A stretch of DNA of 64,000 nt, taken from contig NC_053042.1 in NCBI RefSeq assembly GCF_003473485.1, positions 12,482,501 to 12,546,500 of the forward strand, given 5' to 3'. Below are positions 47,101 to 57,711 of the stretch, piece after piece. A program made the position numbers and the translations under genes. The first letter of the stretch is position 1, and each line of letters opens with the position of its first letter. This DNA comes from Medicago truncatula (taxonomy: Eukaryota; Streptophyta; Magnoliopsida; Fabales; Fabaceae). Under the pieces are notes generated by a model, which saw nothing but the letters and a program-made list of their open reading frames with translations, was not told the DNA's origin and did not search any database.

Positions 47101-49184
47101 AATGTGTATTAGTTAATGCAGGGAATTCGGATCCTTTTGTAGACTGTATAAAATAGTAGTTCAAAATTTTAGTGTACCTATTATCAATGTCATTATAGTC
47201 TCAGCTCTGATTTACATAGCATAAAGTAAAGGAAATTGACTGAGAAAAATAAAAGACAAACTGGTGAAAGATCCAAGAAAGAAAGCTGAAACTTACTCTG
47301 CACTCAAAAGGGCAGCTGCAATGCCTAAAGTACCACAACCACATCCAAAGTCAGCTACTACTTTGTTGCTCACATCATCAAAAGAATTCTCAGCCTGATA
47401 CACAAGAATCACAATAGAAACATGACTTTCAGAATGTAGAATTATAATCAATATTCTTAGACTAAAAAAACAAAACTGCACTCATCCATAAGCTTATTAT
47501 TTGCAAATCAACACATGCTTGCTCACCATTGGATTGATTTTCTACAATATCCTAACCACCTTATCTTCCTCCCTAATCTCAACCATAAAATGAAAACTTT
47601 CCATAGGATTATCAGAGCACAAAAAACATCAACAGACCAGTGAGGAGCAGAGTTAGCACCTAGAATTTTTCCACTGACTTACATACGGCACATTTTCCTT
47701 TAATATATATATAGTCCTAGTTAATATTCAAGTTTCCTCTCTTATGGTCTAGTCAAGTTACGTAACCAATTAATTTCAGTTTGTGGAATTCTGTATTGCA
47801 TGTTCTTGCACAAATTTACAGGAAAAAACGTTGCGCAAACATTTATACTTTCACATGGGAAATAATCTTCCAAGTCACCAGTTCCTAAATGTGGGAACTA
47901 ATGCTAGCATCCAACTTAGAAGAGATCAAGTTCATTCCTTGAAAGAAGGAAAGTTTGAGAAATTGATCATGTCATACTATGTATATAGCATAATAGCTCA
48001 ACCCCTCTTAGATAGAGATATCGTATGGCAAGAACGGTGACATCAAACTCTTAATATTCCATTTCTACGTACCAAAATTAATTACACTTGTTATAGATAG
48101 ATCCGGAAACAACAATCTTCTTAATCAAATTAAGACTGATGACTTTAGAAAACCTTATGGATGCGTATGCGGGAGCTTTAGTGCACCAGGCTGCCTTTTA
48201 AAGAATCATAGGAGAGGAGTTACAAAAATGAATGCTATACACCACCACGGGAGTGAATATGAGCGGAACCTAGTTGTAGTGGAGCATAAGAGAAACGGGG
48301 GGGTGAAAAGCATTGGGCAGTGACCGTGGTACACACTATTATGCTGTTAGTAAACACACTTTAATTCGTAAAAAACAATATGATGTTGGGCTATCAATAG
48401 TGGTAGCTATTAGAGTGAAGGGTCTTATAACATCCTTCTTTTGCATTGCTTCAAATGTTTCAACAAGTTTCTAGAACATGAACTTGGAAGTGGAGGACAT
48501 GTTCTCACTGTGCTGCTGAAACTCAGAGGAGGCAACATAACGATATGAAGGGGCAACAGGTTGGGAGTGAGACCGAGAATGATGGTAAAGAAAGAAACTA
48601 TCGTCAATGGTGTAGGCAAATTGGAGGAAATATTCTTTCGAATCAGGGAGCGGTTTTCTCTGTGAATCAACTTATCATTAGAGGAGGATAAATATCTCAC
48701 GGGGGTACCTTTTTTTTTTTTTTAATTATACACCAATAAATTGTATATAATGATTTGACAAAAACCTAGGATGTCATATATTTAATCTATGGTATCGTAC
48801 TAACATCTGCAATTTCAATTCTTTTATCTGTAATATACTAGTATTGAGAACCTGTGCAAGAAAATCTTCAAAAGAATATATGATTTAGTTTGAATAGCAC
48901 AAATGTAGCAAGAAGTTCATAGATGAATATAACAAGGGAAACAGTTATGGATTATTTCACTGAATTAAAACATGTGAGAATGAAGATGGAACAAGGCAAA
49001 AGAATGAAACTTGAGCATAATTAAAGAGTAAAGTTTAAAGGGAAATAAAAGAAGGGAAGAAATTTACAGTGAAAAGCATACGAGAAGCGATGTGAGGTCC
49101 AGTTGGGTATTGTTCAAGCTCAATCTTTGGTTGAGGGAATTGGTCAAGAGAACCAAGGTGACCTTCTAACTCTTTCAGCTTCAT
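44190..49184 (-). CDS. METTL5: METTL5-type 18S rRNA adenine-N6 methyltransferase
   Basis: Exons: 49068-49184, 47297-47394, 46491-46560, 46218-46266, 45305-45393, 45163-45210, 44550-44609, 44190-44300. They total 642 nt and give 213 aa, close to human METTL5 (209). It starts MKLKELEGHLGSLDQFPQPK, then LEQYPTGPHIASRMLF. The SAM site is VVADFGCGCGTLGIAAA (51-67) with Asp78 in SIDIDPES. The catalytic NPPF is at 121-124, followed by GTRKKGADLDFL. The tail LYKFHKKKEVDIAVDLWRF matches the family C-terminus. The enzyme installs m6A in a conserved site of small-subunit rRNA, in animals with TRMT112. All catalytic residues are intact. It is divergent from the PPR gene at 49372 across 187 bp. Intron 1 (49067-47395) holds unrelated low-complexity DNA. 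Confidence 0.94.
44692..45022. mobile_element. MITE in METTL5 intron 6
   Basis: 'agggtaggtttgttatagaa' and 'aaactgtaacaaacaggccc' give short inverted ends, with complementary AT-rich interior around 'aaaagtgattt' and 'aaaagtaattt'. It lies between exons 7 and 6. Confidence 0.5.
46600..46865. repeat. Old repeat, possibly a solo LTR fragment
   Basis: Contains 'ctttataaacac', 'gtgggactaaatccaccc' and 'cacacccaacacaatgaagg', words that recur in plant terminal repeats. It lies in METTL5 intron 2. No internal region is present; class uncertain. Confidence 0.3.
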
Positions 49185-49371
49185 TTTCCTGCGCAAAACT
49201 TTACTACTCTTTCAGTGATACTTCTCTGTCTATATATATATATATATATATATTGAGATTACGGTATTACCCCTCTTTTCCTCTTTGGTCAAAAAAAAAA
49301 AACACTCTTTTCCTCTCTCTGAAGCGCACATTGCAATTTTGCATAGTTTCAATCTCCACTGAAACATAGCT
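49185..49371. promoter_or_regulatory. Shared divergent promoter of METTL5-like and PPR genes
   Basis: Only 187 bp separate the two start codons, so both leaders and core promoters must overlap here. A (TA)n run at 49231-49252 can serve as a TATA element in either direction. Short CT-rich tracts follow on both sides. Confidence 0.65.
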
Positions 49372-51360
49372 ATGAATTTGAGAAATGGTTGTTCCTTATT
49401 GCTAAAACCACGCAAATCTCCAACCCCATTTGTTCTTGCCACAAACCCAAATCCTGAAAAAGCCAACAGCCTTAACGTTTGTCCTGTTTCAGAATCCCAT
49501 GTTGTTAAAGTGTTGAGACAAGAACATGATATTGTTTCATCACTTGAATACTTCAAATCTTTGTCAAATTCAGGTACTTTCAAACACACCCATTTAACAT
49601 ACGAAACTATGATTGATAAGCTTGGTAGAAACAATGAAATGGATGGTGTTTCGTATCTTTTACAACAAATGAAGTTAGAAAATGTACCATGTTCTCAAGA
49701 GTTGTTTCAGTTTGTTATCAAGTGTTATAGGAGATCAAATTTAGGTGAACAAGGTTTGAAAATGTTTTATAGGATTAGAGAATTTGGTTGTGAACCTAGT
49801 GTTAAGATTTATAATCTTGTTTTGGATGCTTTGCTTAGTCAAAACTTGTTTAAGATGATTAATGCGCTTTATAATAACATGAAAAGTGAAGGGTTGGAGC
49901 CGAATGTGTTTACATATAATGTTCTTCTTAAGGCTCTTTGTCAAAACGGGAAGGTTGATGGTGCATGTAAGTTGCTTGTTGAAATGTCGAATAAGGGTTG
50001 TGATCCGGATGATGTTAGTTATACTACCGTGATCTCTTCTATGTGTAAATTGGGGGATGTGGATAAAGCGAGAGAGTTGGCGATGAAATTTGAACCTGTT
50101 GTGCCGGTTTATAATGCTTTGATTCATGGAGTGTGTAAAGAGTGTAGGTTTAAGGAGGCGTTTGATTTGATGAATGAGATGGTGGATAGAGGTGTTGATC
50201 CGAATGTTATTAGTTACTCGACTGTTATTAGTTGTCTTTCTGATATGGGGAATGTTGAATTGTCGCTTGCAGTTTTCGGCCGAATGTTTGTGAGAGGATG
50301 CAGACCTAATGTTCAGACATTTACTTCTTTGATAAAAGGTTTTTTCGTGCGAGGGAGAGTAGGTGATGCTGTTGGTTTGTGGAATCTCATGATCCGAGAG
50401 GGAGTTAGTCCAAATGTCGTCGCATACAACACTCTCATACATGGTCTTTGCTCCGATGGGAATATGGATGAAGCAATATCTGTATGGAATCAGATGGAGA
50501 AAGATTCTATTCGTCCGAACGTGACCACATATAGCACTATCATATATGGTTTTGCAAAATCGGGGGATTTGGTTAGTGCTTGTGAAACATGGAACAAGAT
50601 GATAAATTGTGGTTGCCGTCCAAATGTTGTGGTGTACACCTGCATGGTGGATGTCCTTTGTCAGATGTCTATGTTCGATCAAGCTTTTGATCTTATTGAT
50701 AATATGATTTCTGATGGTTGTCCTCCAACTGTTATTACATTCAACAACTTTATCAAGGGTTTATGTCGTGCCGGAAGAGTAGAATGGGCGATGAATGTGC
50801 TTGATCAGATGGAGAAATATGAATGTTTACCTAATATCAGAACGTATAATGAATTATTGGATGGTCTCTTTCGGGCGAATGCATTCAGAGAGGCTTGTGG
50901 ACTTATAAGGGAGTTGGAAGAAAGGAAAGTGGAGTTTGATTGTGTCACTTACAACACTATCATGTATGGTTTTTCTTTTAATGGAATGCATCAACAGGTT
51001 TTGCAGCTTTTGGGGAAAATGTTGGTAAATGGAATAAAGCTGGATACCATTACGGTTAATACAACTGTTAATGCATATTGTAAGTTGGGTAAGGTTAAAA
51101 CTGCTATCAAGGTTTTGGATAATATCTCTGCTGAGAAGGAATTTCGTGCAGACATAATAACACATACCATTATTTTGTGGGGTATCTGTAACTGGTTAGG
51201 CACTGAAGAGGCTGTTGTGTATCTTCATGAAATGTTGAAGAGAGGAATCTTTCCCAATATTGCCACTTGGAATGTGTTGGTTCGAGGGTTCTTTAGTAAG
51301 TTGGGTCATATGGGACCAATCCGCATTTTGGATGATATTATTGGGAGCTCAATAATGTAG
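49372..51360 (+). CDS. P-class pentatricopeptide repeat protein (662 aa)
   Basis: Intronless. Residues 1-30 are basic and Ser/Asn-rich (MNLRNGCSLLLKPRKSPTPF), consistent with organelle import. From about residue 75 there are roughly 16 PPR repeats of 35 residues. The clearest are VFTYNVLLKALCQNGKVDG, VAYNTLIHGLCSDGNMDEA and VVVYTCMVDVLCQMSMFDQA. There are no E, DYW or SMR additions. P-class proteins bind specific organellar RNAs to stabilise, splice or translate them. It resembles the Arabidopsis At3g48810 group by recollection. It is full length with well-kept repeats, unlike the RFL copies at the left of the window. Confidence 0.93.
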   Translation: MNLRNGCSLLLKPRKSPTPFVLATNPNPEKANSLNVCPVSESHVVKVLRQEHDIVSSLEYFKSLSNSGTFKHTHLTYETMIDKLGRNNEMDGVSYLLQQMKLENVPCSQELFQFVIKCYRRSNLGEQGLKMFYRIREFGCEPSVKIYNLVLDALLSQNLFKMINALYNNMKSEGLEPNVFTYNVLLKALCQNGKVDGACKLLVEMSNKGCDPDDVSYTTVISSMCKLGDVDKARELAMKFEPVVPVYNALIHGVCKECRFKEAFDLMNEMVDRGVDPNVISYSTVISCLSDMGNVELSLAVFGRMFVRGCRPNVQTFTSLIKGFFVRGRVGDAVGLWNLMIREGVSPNVVAYNTLIHGLCSDGNMDEAISVWNQMEKDSIRPNVTTYSTIIYGFAKSGDLVSACETWNKMINCGCRPNVVVYTCMVDVLCQMSMFDQAFDLIDNMISDGCPPTVITFNNFIKGLCRAGRVEWAMNVLDQMEKYECLPNIRTYNELLDGLFRANAFREACGLIRELEERKVEFDCVTYNTIMYGFSFNGMHQQVLQLLGKMLVNGIKLDTITVNTTVNAYCKLGKVKTAIKVLDNISAEKEFRADIITHTIILWGICNWLGTEEAVVYLHEMLKRGIFPNIATWNVLVRGFFSKLGHMGPIRILDDIIGSSIM

Positions 51361-51589
51361 TGTGCAATTTTCAGAAATTGATTCCTAGCAGTCAAAAAGT
51401 GGCGGTAGTGTGGGGAGATCTTGACTGCTGATAATATTGTGATGTTTAAAACTGATTTGTCAAATTATGATGTGGGCCGTTTGATCTTGCACGAGTGGTG
51501 GTGATTCACCCAGCTGCATGAATGCAATGGTCCAGTGGATCGAAACTGCAGAAAGTCCAGGTACACAATTTCCAGATTCGTCTATGGTA

Positions 51590-51835
51590 GACTTTTGGCC
51601 TTCAAGTATGGCAATTTTCAACAGTATGTAAGAGATTACCACATTACAAACGTGTATTTTGGAGCAGTGAAAGTGTGGAGAATAAATGCAGTAAGGGGGT
51701 GGAATCTCTGGTAGATTTACAGAATTCAATTTTGGTTCTCTCCACATGTGACATGGAAAATAATGGATATAATGTTAGCATGATTTGCTCATGTAATTTT
51801 GTATTTTTAAGTGTACCATAGTTTTTTAAATTAAA
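51590..51835 (+). repeat. PPR 3' flank, copy A of a direct duplication
   Basis: From 'gtagacttttggccttcaag' to 'tgtaccatagttttttaaat' this is matched by 53195-53430 in the same orientation, at roughly 85% identity by eye. Copy A lies directly after the PPR gene. Confidence 0.8.
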
Positions 51836-51907
51836 ATCACTCGTCTCTACTCCGCTTCTCTCCGCTCTTTCGACCAAACAGATCCTAAGCTTTATGATTG
51901 TCACTAT

Positions 51908-52090
51908 CAGTGTTGTTAAATAGAGGCTATAGCGGCATTTGAACAAATCTCTATTTCTCCCCGATCGGCTATTTATTACAGGGTATTGTTAAATAGTGGC
52001 GTTATAGCACTGCTGCATCGCAGAATTTGAACGAACCACTATTTGCTGCGATTCGCGATTGACAACAGTGGTTAGTATTAAATTGAAGGA
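51908..52090. repeat. Dispersed 'gttaaatag' repeat, copies 4 and 5
   Basis: A partial copy (51908-51960) is followed by a fuller one (51985-52090) ending 'ttagtattaaattgaaggaa', which matches the bZIP 5' intron at about 37090. Confidence 0.5.
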
Positions 52091-52139
52091 AATAATATTG
52101 GGGTCAAGATTTTTAACTTTGTATTGATTGAATTGAAAT

Positions 52140-53100
52140 AAATTACTTTTATTTATTTAACTTTGTATGGTGAATACATTTCAGAAAGTAAATTACTTAA
52201 GGTTGCTAAGTTTAATTCTTAACTATCTGTCACACTGTCTAGTATTTCCTATTTAGCCACACTTCTTTTGACTGGAAGGTGATGTTATAGGAAAAGAAAG
52301 AAAAAGACTGACAGGGAATCAGCTAAAAGATCAAGGATAAAGAAACAGGTACGTACTAGACCATGACTGGTGCAATGCAGCAGGTTTTTGTGGTTCTGTT
52401 ATAAATAGTTATCCTCATAATTACAGAAAATATTGAAATGCCTGTGAATTCGACAATGGTTGCATATGATTAAAGTGTAAAAAACAAAAAAAGATGCTGG
52501 TTCATTTTCATTATTGGATCTCATTGCTTAGTCCCAAAAAGTTTTTTTTTCAACTCCTAACTCTAATTTTTGTTAAATAAATTATTAATTTTTTTTTCTG
52601 GTGATATTGACTTGGGATCTGTGAGTGTGCTCCTCCTCGAGGTCTCAGGTTCGATTCTCTCCGGTGCAATTTAGGTGGGCTAATTTAGCTTCTTCAAAAA
52701 AAAATTAAGATAACATAAAACAGCTGTATTTGGTTGATGTTGTCCTATTTTTTCTACTTGACATTTTATCACTTTCTTGTTTCTATTTTCCTTTGCTTTT
52801 TCCTTCGGCCTTATGTCCTAAATATGCATTTAAATGGCAGCAACAAATACAAAATTAATCACATGCCTACCCGATATACTATAACATCAACAAACCTTTA
52901 TCATTTTCTTGAACTCTGTTTATTCATTTGATGTTCTCATTATTTGTGCCTTGGCAGCAAGAATGTGAAAAGATAGACACTCTTAAGGATGAAAATTCCG
53001 TCCTAACACAAAGGCTCGTTAAGCTTTCTGAGGAATATCTGGAGACTGGAACTCATCAAGGAAAACGATTCCATTCAGGTCCATCATTGTAACTCCCCTT
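52140..53100 (+). pseudogene. Broken duplicate of bZIP exons 9-10 and intron
   Basis: 52140-52345 matches 39965-40162, 52350-52590 matches 40165-40400, and 52710-53100 matches parts of 40445-40600 and 41210-41410. Introns are kept, so this is a DNA-level duplicate, not a retrocopy. The exon 9 acceptor is changed (gacag to gactg), 4 bp are missing in the basic-region codons, and about 600 bp of intron are lost. Exon 10 (52957-53080) has small deletions. The basic-region codons still read R-E-S-A (52313 on) and R-S-R (52331 on), where the intact gene has Lys at both sites. Confidence 0.88.
52600..52702 (+). mobile_element. SINE insertion in the bZIP pseudogene
   Basis: A tRNA-like head ('gacttgggatctgtgagtg', B box 'ggttcgattctc') is followed by a short body and an A9 tail. 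The matching spot in the parent gene (near 40405) lacks it, so it came after the duplication. A small flanking deletion blurs the target site. Confidence 0.7.
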
Positions 53101-53194
53101 ATTTTCCAATTTTACATCATTCATTCAGCTAAGATACTTGTTTTGTCTTAGAAAATATTCAGCTAATATTTTCTAAAATTTTCAGATTATTCTA

Positions 53195-53430
53195 AGGTAA
53201 GACTATTTGCCTTCAAGCACGGCAATCGTTTAACAAATTACCACATTACAAATATGTATTTGGGAGCAGTGAAATTGTGGAGAATGAATGCAGTAAGGTG
53301 GTGGTATCTCTGGTCGAATTACATAATTCAATTTTGGTTCTCTCCAAATGTGACATGGAAAATAATGAAGTTAATGTTGGTATGCATGTCTCATGCAATT
53401 TTTTATTTCTAACTGTACCATAGTTTGTTA
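53195..53430 (+). repeat. PPR 3' flank, copy B of a direct duplication
   Basis: Matches 51590-51835 in block order ('gccttcaag', 'attaccacattacaaa', 'tttggttctctcca', 'gtgacatggaaaataatg'). Together the copies bracket the bZIP fragment. Confidence 0.8.
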
Positions 53431-56400
53431 AATTACCACATAAGCTTTATGATCTTCAGGAAGCATCAATATGATTAGTATAAATGGCTTCTTTTTTCTG
53501 ATGAAAGAATTCAATTCTAAAAACAAAGCATGTTGTATACAGTATGAACAGAAAAGTGACCGCTATGCCTGTGATTGATTTTGCCAATTGCAACATAGGA
53601 CAGGTCGTGGATGCATATGTACACCTATCTATTCATCAAATTTCTCTCTTAAGTGCCATGCTATGTTATCATAAGCTTGTGGCTGTTTATTTACTATTTA
53701 AAATGTGCTGTTGAATCTCTTTTGGCGGCATGAATTTCAATTCCGGGTTGGATAGGAAAGCATGTCTTTGTCTTACGAATTTTCAACTACTTTTGCCATT
53801 CTAATTTATTTTTTTATCTAGTTGGTTTTTCTCAATTATCAATTGAGGTGCAGTTTGTATGTTCCATTCAAAAGAGCAACAAGAGAATATTAATGATTTG
53901 CATTAATACCAAATGTTACTTTGGTAAATTCTATTAGTATGTCAATCTGCTAGTGCAGCTTTGAAATTTGTTTGACGTGTATATATTTGAATCATTGTAG
54001 CTTTGTATCACAATCTCTTTGATACTTTCAACATTGCTTTAGCAAGCCTCTTTTCTTAAAGCTCTGTTTGTTGCCTAGTTATCCAGTAAGCTTGAAACCT
54101 GATTTTATTTTTGGTTAGTGCATTAGGCTGCAATACTGATTCTGCAATTGAAACACATATCTTCCTCCAGAAAGTAATTTTTGATATGTGGCAATGGTCC
54201 GATACGAACGCGGACACCAAACACATAACTGATATGTTGATATAAAGTGTCGGTACTACATGCGTCATAATTGTAAAAGGCAAACTAGATTGAGGTGATT
54301 GACTGCTTTAAGTCATGGTGTGCCAGATTAATTCATCTTTGAAGCTAATGTTGGATGCAAACCTTCCTACTAAAGATATCAACCACTATGTTAGTCTTCC
54401 ACAATTGGTCACTGTACTATTAGTATCTCATGTTAAGATTTAATATTTCATTTTTATGTTGGTGAGTAATTTATTTGTTGACAAGTTCAATTACAAAGAT
54501 AAAGTCTTAAGGAACCAAACAAATAAACCACAACTAATAACCATAATTTCATCTTTTCACATCCATTGTTTCTCTATATTTTGTATTTTAACTGTTCTTC
54601 CATCCTATCAAGAAAACAAATTAATTCGCTAAAAACTATCATGATAAAATCATCATTAACACCACAATCCCTTTTTGTTACTATCCCTTTTTGTTTGGAT
54701 CAGCGTTGGTTTTGATACTCTTACATCCCATTAGCTTAACGAGAAGACCTCTCTTCTATTAGAATGGAGTGTTATTTGATAAAATAAAAAAATAAAAAAT
54801 AAAAAACAAATTATTGCATACCTAGGTTACTAGGTATTATTTTGTCCACAAAAAAAAGAAAAAAAGATACTACATACATGTGTATTATTTTGATTCAGTA
54901 ATTAATAACTTCAGTAATTATGTTGGAACCGTAAATGTATGTTTTCTTGAGAACATATGCCTAGAAGAAGTGGTTTCTTTCCAAATGCTTCATGGAATCT
55001 AGCTAGGATGACAAATGTGTGGCTTCTGTCTATATGTATATATGAGCATAAAAGGTCAAATGGGGGTATGATTCTTTTAAACTTCTCCCAAAACCAATTA
55101 AAGTGGCTGTTATAATTGGGCAAGCTTCAGATATTATGTTTGGTGTAGGGGATGGAAGGAGAGAGACACATGTGTGAAACTTCATTTTGTAGCTTCTGCT
55201 CAATTGTGTGGTTGCTCACAATCCAAAGTTATAAAGGGGTCTTAAACTGTTAGTTCTAACAAAAAGGGTAGAAGTAATATAGATTATCGAAATTGGAGTC
55301 TCTCCGGTCAGAGATACAACGAAGTCGTGTATTTGAGACATTGGTAGTCGTCCGATCAAAATCAAACGATGTTAAAAAAAATAGATAAATTAATATTTAT
55401 TTTTTTAAAATTCAAAATATTAAATTTAAATTTGAATCGTCTAATCTTACTCGAATGGCTACTGATATTTGAATGTGTGAATGCATAATTCCCAATAAAA
55501 AAATATTTTAATCAAACATCACATTTGTATAACATTAATTTGACTTTAGCTAAAGTTCATTAATCATTAGATTATAACCACTTGACAATTAGTTTAAAAT
55601 ACAAATCAAAGTTAGACAAATAGGAAAAACAAATATCTACAACTTTTACTATCCAAATCCAAATGAAATAAACTTCAATATGACTAGGTTTTATCATTAT
55701 TTTTTAGAGCAGGTTTTATCATTTATTTGTTGCCAATTTATTTCATTTGATCATATCCACCTCAATTTTTTCTCACAGAGAAATGACAATATATCATCAT
55801 CTGGTAACTTTCTAAATGATTCTATAGAAAGCTAGCAACCTCCCAACCATAAGTCTTTAGGACAAAACTCGCCTGAACAAAGGCTAACGAATTATATAAC
55901 ATAATGGAAATGATAACATGTGTCTCCAGAGCATTATTTCAAAATTAAAAGTGGCAGATATTTATGAAAATACGTGTATTCAATGCATTGAAAATCAAAA
56001 TATTTAACTTTTTTTAATAGATAATTGTTTAATTTAAAATGCTTAAAGAATGTTTCGTAGACACTCATTAATAATTACGTTTCTTGTCTTTTCAACTGCA
56101 TTCCCCCCCACTTCATAAACAACAGCATTTGATCGATGTGGAATTCATTGTTATGACTCAATGTAATCAACGGCATCTAGAAGTAGCTCTCACATAATCA
56201 TAAACAAATTTTCAAACCATTAACTTGACTTTATTGGCTATACTATGCATCATTAGATTGTTTATTCAGCACACATTAGATAGGTTTCTAATGAGGTAGG
56301 GTGGTAAGTTTATTACTTCCTCCATTTTAAAACGAGTGTCGTTTTAAGTGTTTACACACATGTTAAGATATGCAATGATTAAAAGAAAGATAATGATTAT

Positions 56401-57100
56401 TTTACCAAATTATCCTTATTAACTATTGGTTAGTTTTAAAAATAATAATTTGAAAGTAGTGTGCTGAGTATTAATTGGAGGGTACAATTGAAAAGAAAAA
56501 GTTATTATTGCATTGGAAACTAAAAGTGACATTCATTTTAAAACAAATTATTTTGACTAAAGTAACACTCATTTTAAAACGGATAAAGTTACTTTAAGAA
56601 AAAATTAATAATTTAGTAATTGACCAACTATCATTCGCACCAAACTTTGACAAATGCACAATGAACCATTGAAAGTTGAAACTAACTTCCTGATATTGAC
56701 TGTTTTGAGTCCTAGCTTTGGAAAAAGCACAACACTATCCATGGTTTTTTATTTTAATATCACATGCTTAGAATTAATCCCTAGTATTTGAATGGTATTC
56801 CAGAAAACCAAGTTCAACATTAAACACCCATTCAAGTCTAATCGTGTACCACCATTTTAATCCTTAGAAGTGTAATTAACTGTCACATTTATCCCATAAT
56901 GCATCAAAATTGTGTACACATTAACAAGTGTCTCTTTCATTAATCTTTTTGGTCCTCATCAAACATCAAATATGTTTTTAGGTAGTTAAACTTTTCCTAA
57001 ATAGTGGTCTTTCTTGGTCAATTTAATCCATAAAATTGCTAACAAATAAAAAAGCACTAAAGATGTTTTTGCAATTTCGGTACATTTAAGAAAAGTCTTT
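53431..57100. other. AT-rich intergenic DNA without a gene
   Basis: No frame has splice partners or a known family match. A diverged copy of the 'accgacac' repeat lies at about 54185-54265, and a Stowaway-like region is listed separately at 56313-56590. The rest is featureless. Confidence 0.55.
56313..56590. mobile_element. Diverged Stowaway-like MITE
   Basis: 'acttcctccattttaaaacg' at the left and 'cactcattttaaaacggata' at the right resemble mirrored ends of the family seen at 33759, with two further 'cattttaaaac' blocks inside. Ends are too worn to define exactly. Confidence 0.45.
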
Positions 57101-57183
57101 TTTTTTTGGTAATCGAGGTTTGAACATCGGACTTTATATATATTATGCATTATTCCTACCAACTTAGATAAACTCACGCCGAA
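57100..57183 (-). mobile_element. SINE fragment of the 18512 family
   Basis: On the minus strand 'gcgtgagtttatctaagttg' and 'gtaggaataatgcat' match the head, and 'gatgttcaaacctc' the B box, ending in a T-rich (A on the minus) tail at 57100. It abuts the rDNA fragment with no gap. Confidence 0.6.
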
Positions 57184-57185
57184 TC

Positions 57186-57333
57186 AGCGCGCGCTGTAGC
57201 CCACAATCGTGATGATGACGTCTCCGCGAGCATTTCAACAACCCAGGCTTGGGCCACCATCACAATCCGCGTCGGTCAATGTCCCGAGCCGATTGGCGGA
57301 CCGGCACAAACCGTTCCACATCCGACCGAGACA

Positions 57334-57389
<56 letters not shown>
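57186..57389 (-). rRNA. Fragment of nuclear 25S rRNA gene
   Basis: On the minus strand it begins 'gagagtcaaagagtgcttga', then 'aattgtcgggagggaagcgg', 'atgggggccggcgatg', 'cggtcggatgtggaacggtt', and ends 'gtgggctacagcgcgcgct'. This is an internal part of the 5' third of plant 25S rRNA. It is about 204 bp, lacks both gene ends, and carries several C-to-T and G-to-A differences from the form I remember, as expected for methylated, non-functional rDNA. It is a dead fragment, not a working gene. Confidence 0.88.
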
Positions 57390-57711
57390 ATTTTTTATCT
57401 CAAGCTATGATGATGTAATCAAATATAAAAAAACGGCTTGTATGTGAACAAAAATAAGATTATGATACAAGACAAACACAAAATTAATTGGCACTAAAAA
57501 AAATCACCCAGTTATTGTATACAGAAACAGATGGAATCAAAACTTTGAATAAAGTAATCTCACAAATTCCATGTCGACATGCAAGTGTCTCGCCTAATAC
57601 TTTATTTCTCAACCAATAACTACTTCCACGGCTATAAAATGTTAAAAACTAAAAAACTAAAATGTCACGCCAGAAAATTCTTAAAAGAATACAACTTCCA
57701 AAATGTCACAT

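Noticed and set aside
48170-48700. Possible nested gene in METTL5 intron 1
   Set aside because: The 91-codon minus frame matches no family and the surrounding frames are closed; treated as intron sequence of unknown origin.
49741-50682. 313-codon open frame on the minus strand
   Set aside because: It lies wholly antisense to the well-conserved PPR repeats and has repetitive composition that mirrors them.
57209-57418. Open frame of 69 codons rich in Pro, Arg and His
   Set aside because: It is the wrong-strand reading of the 25S rDNA fragment; codons have no coding character.
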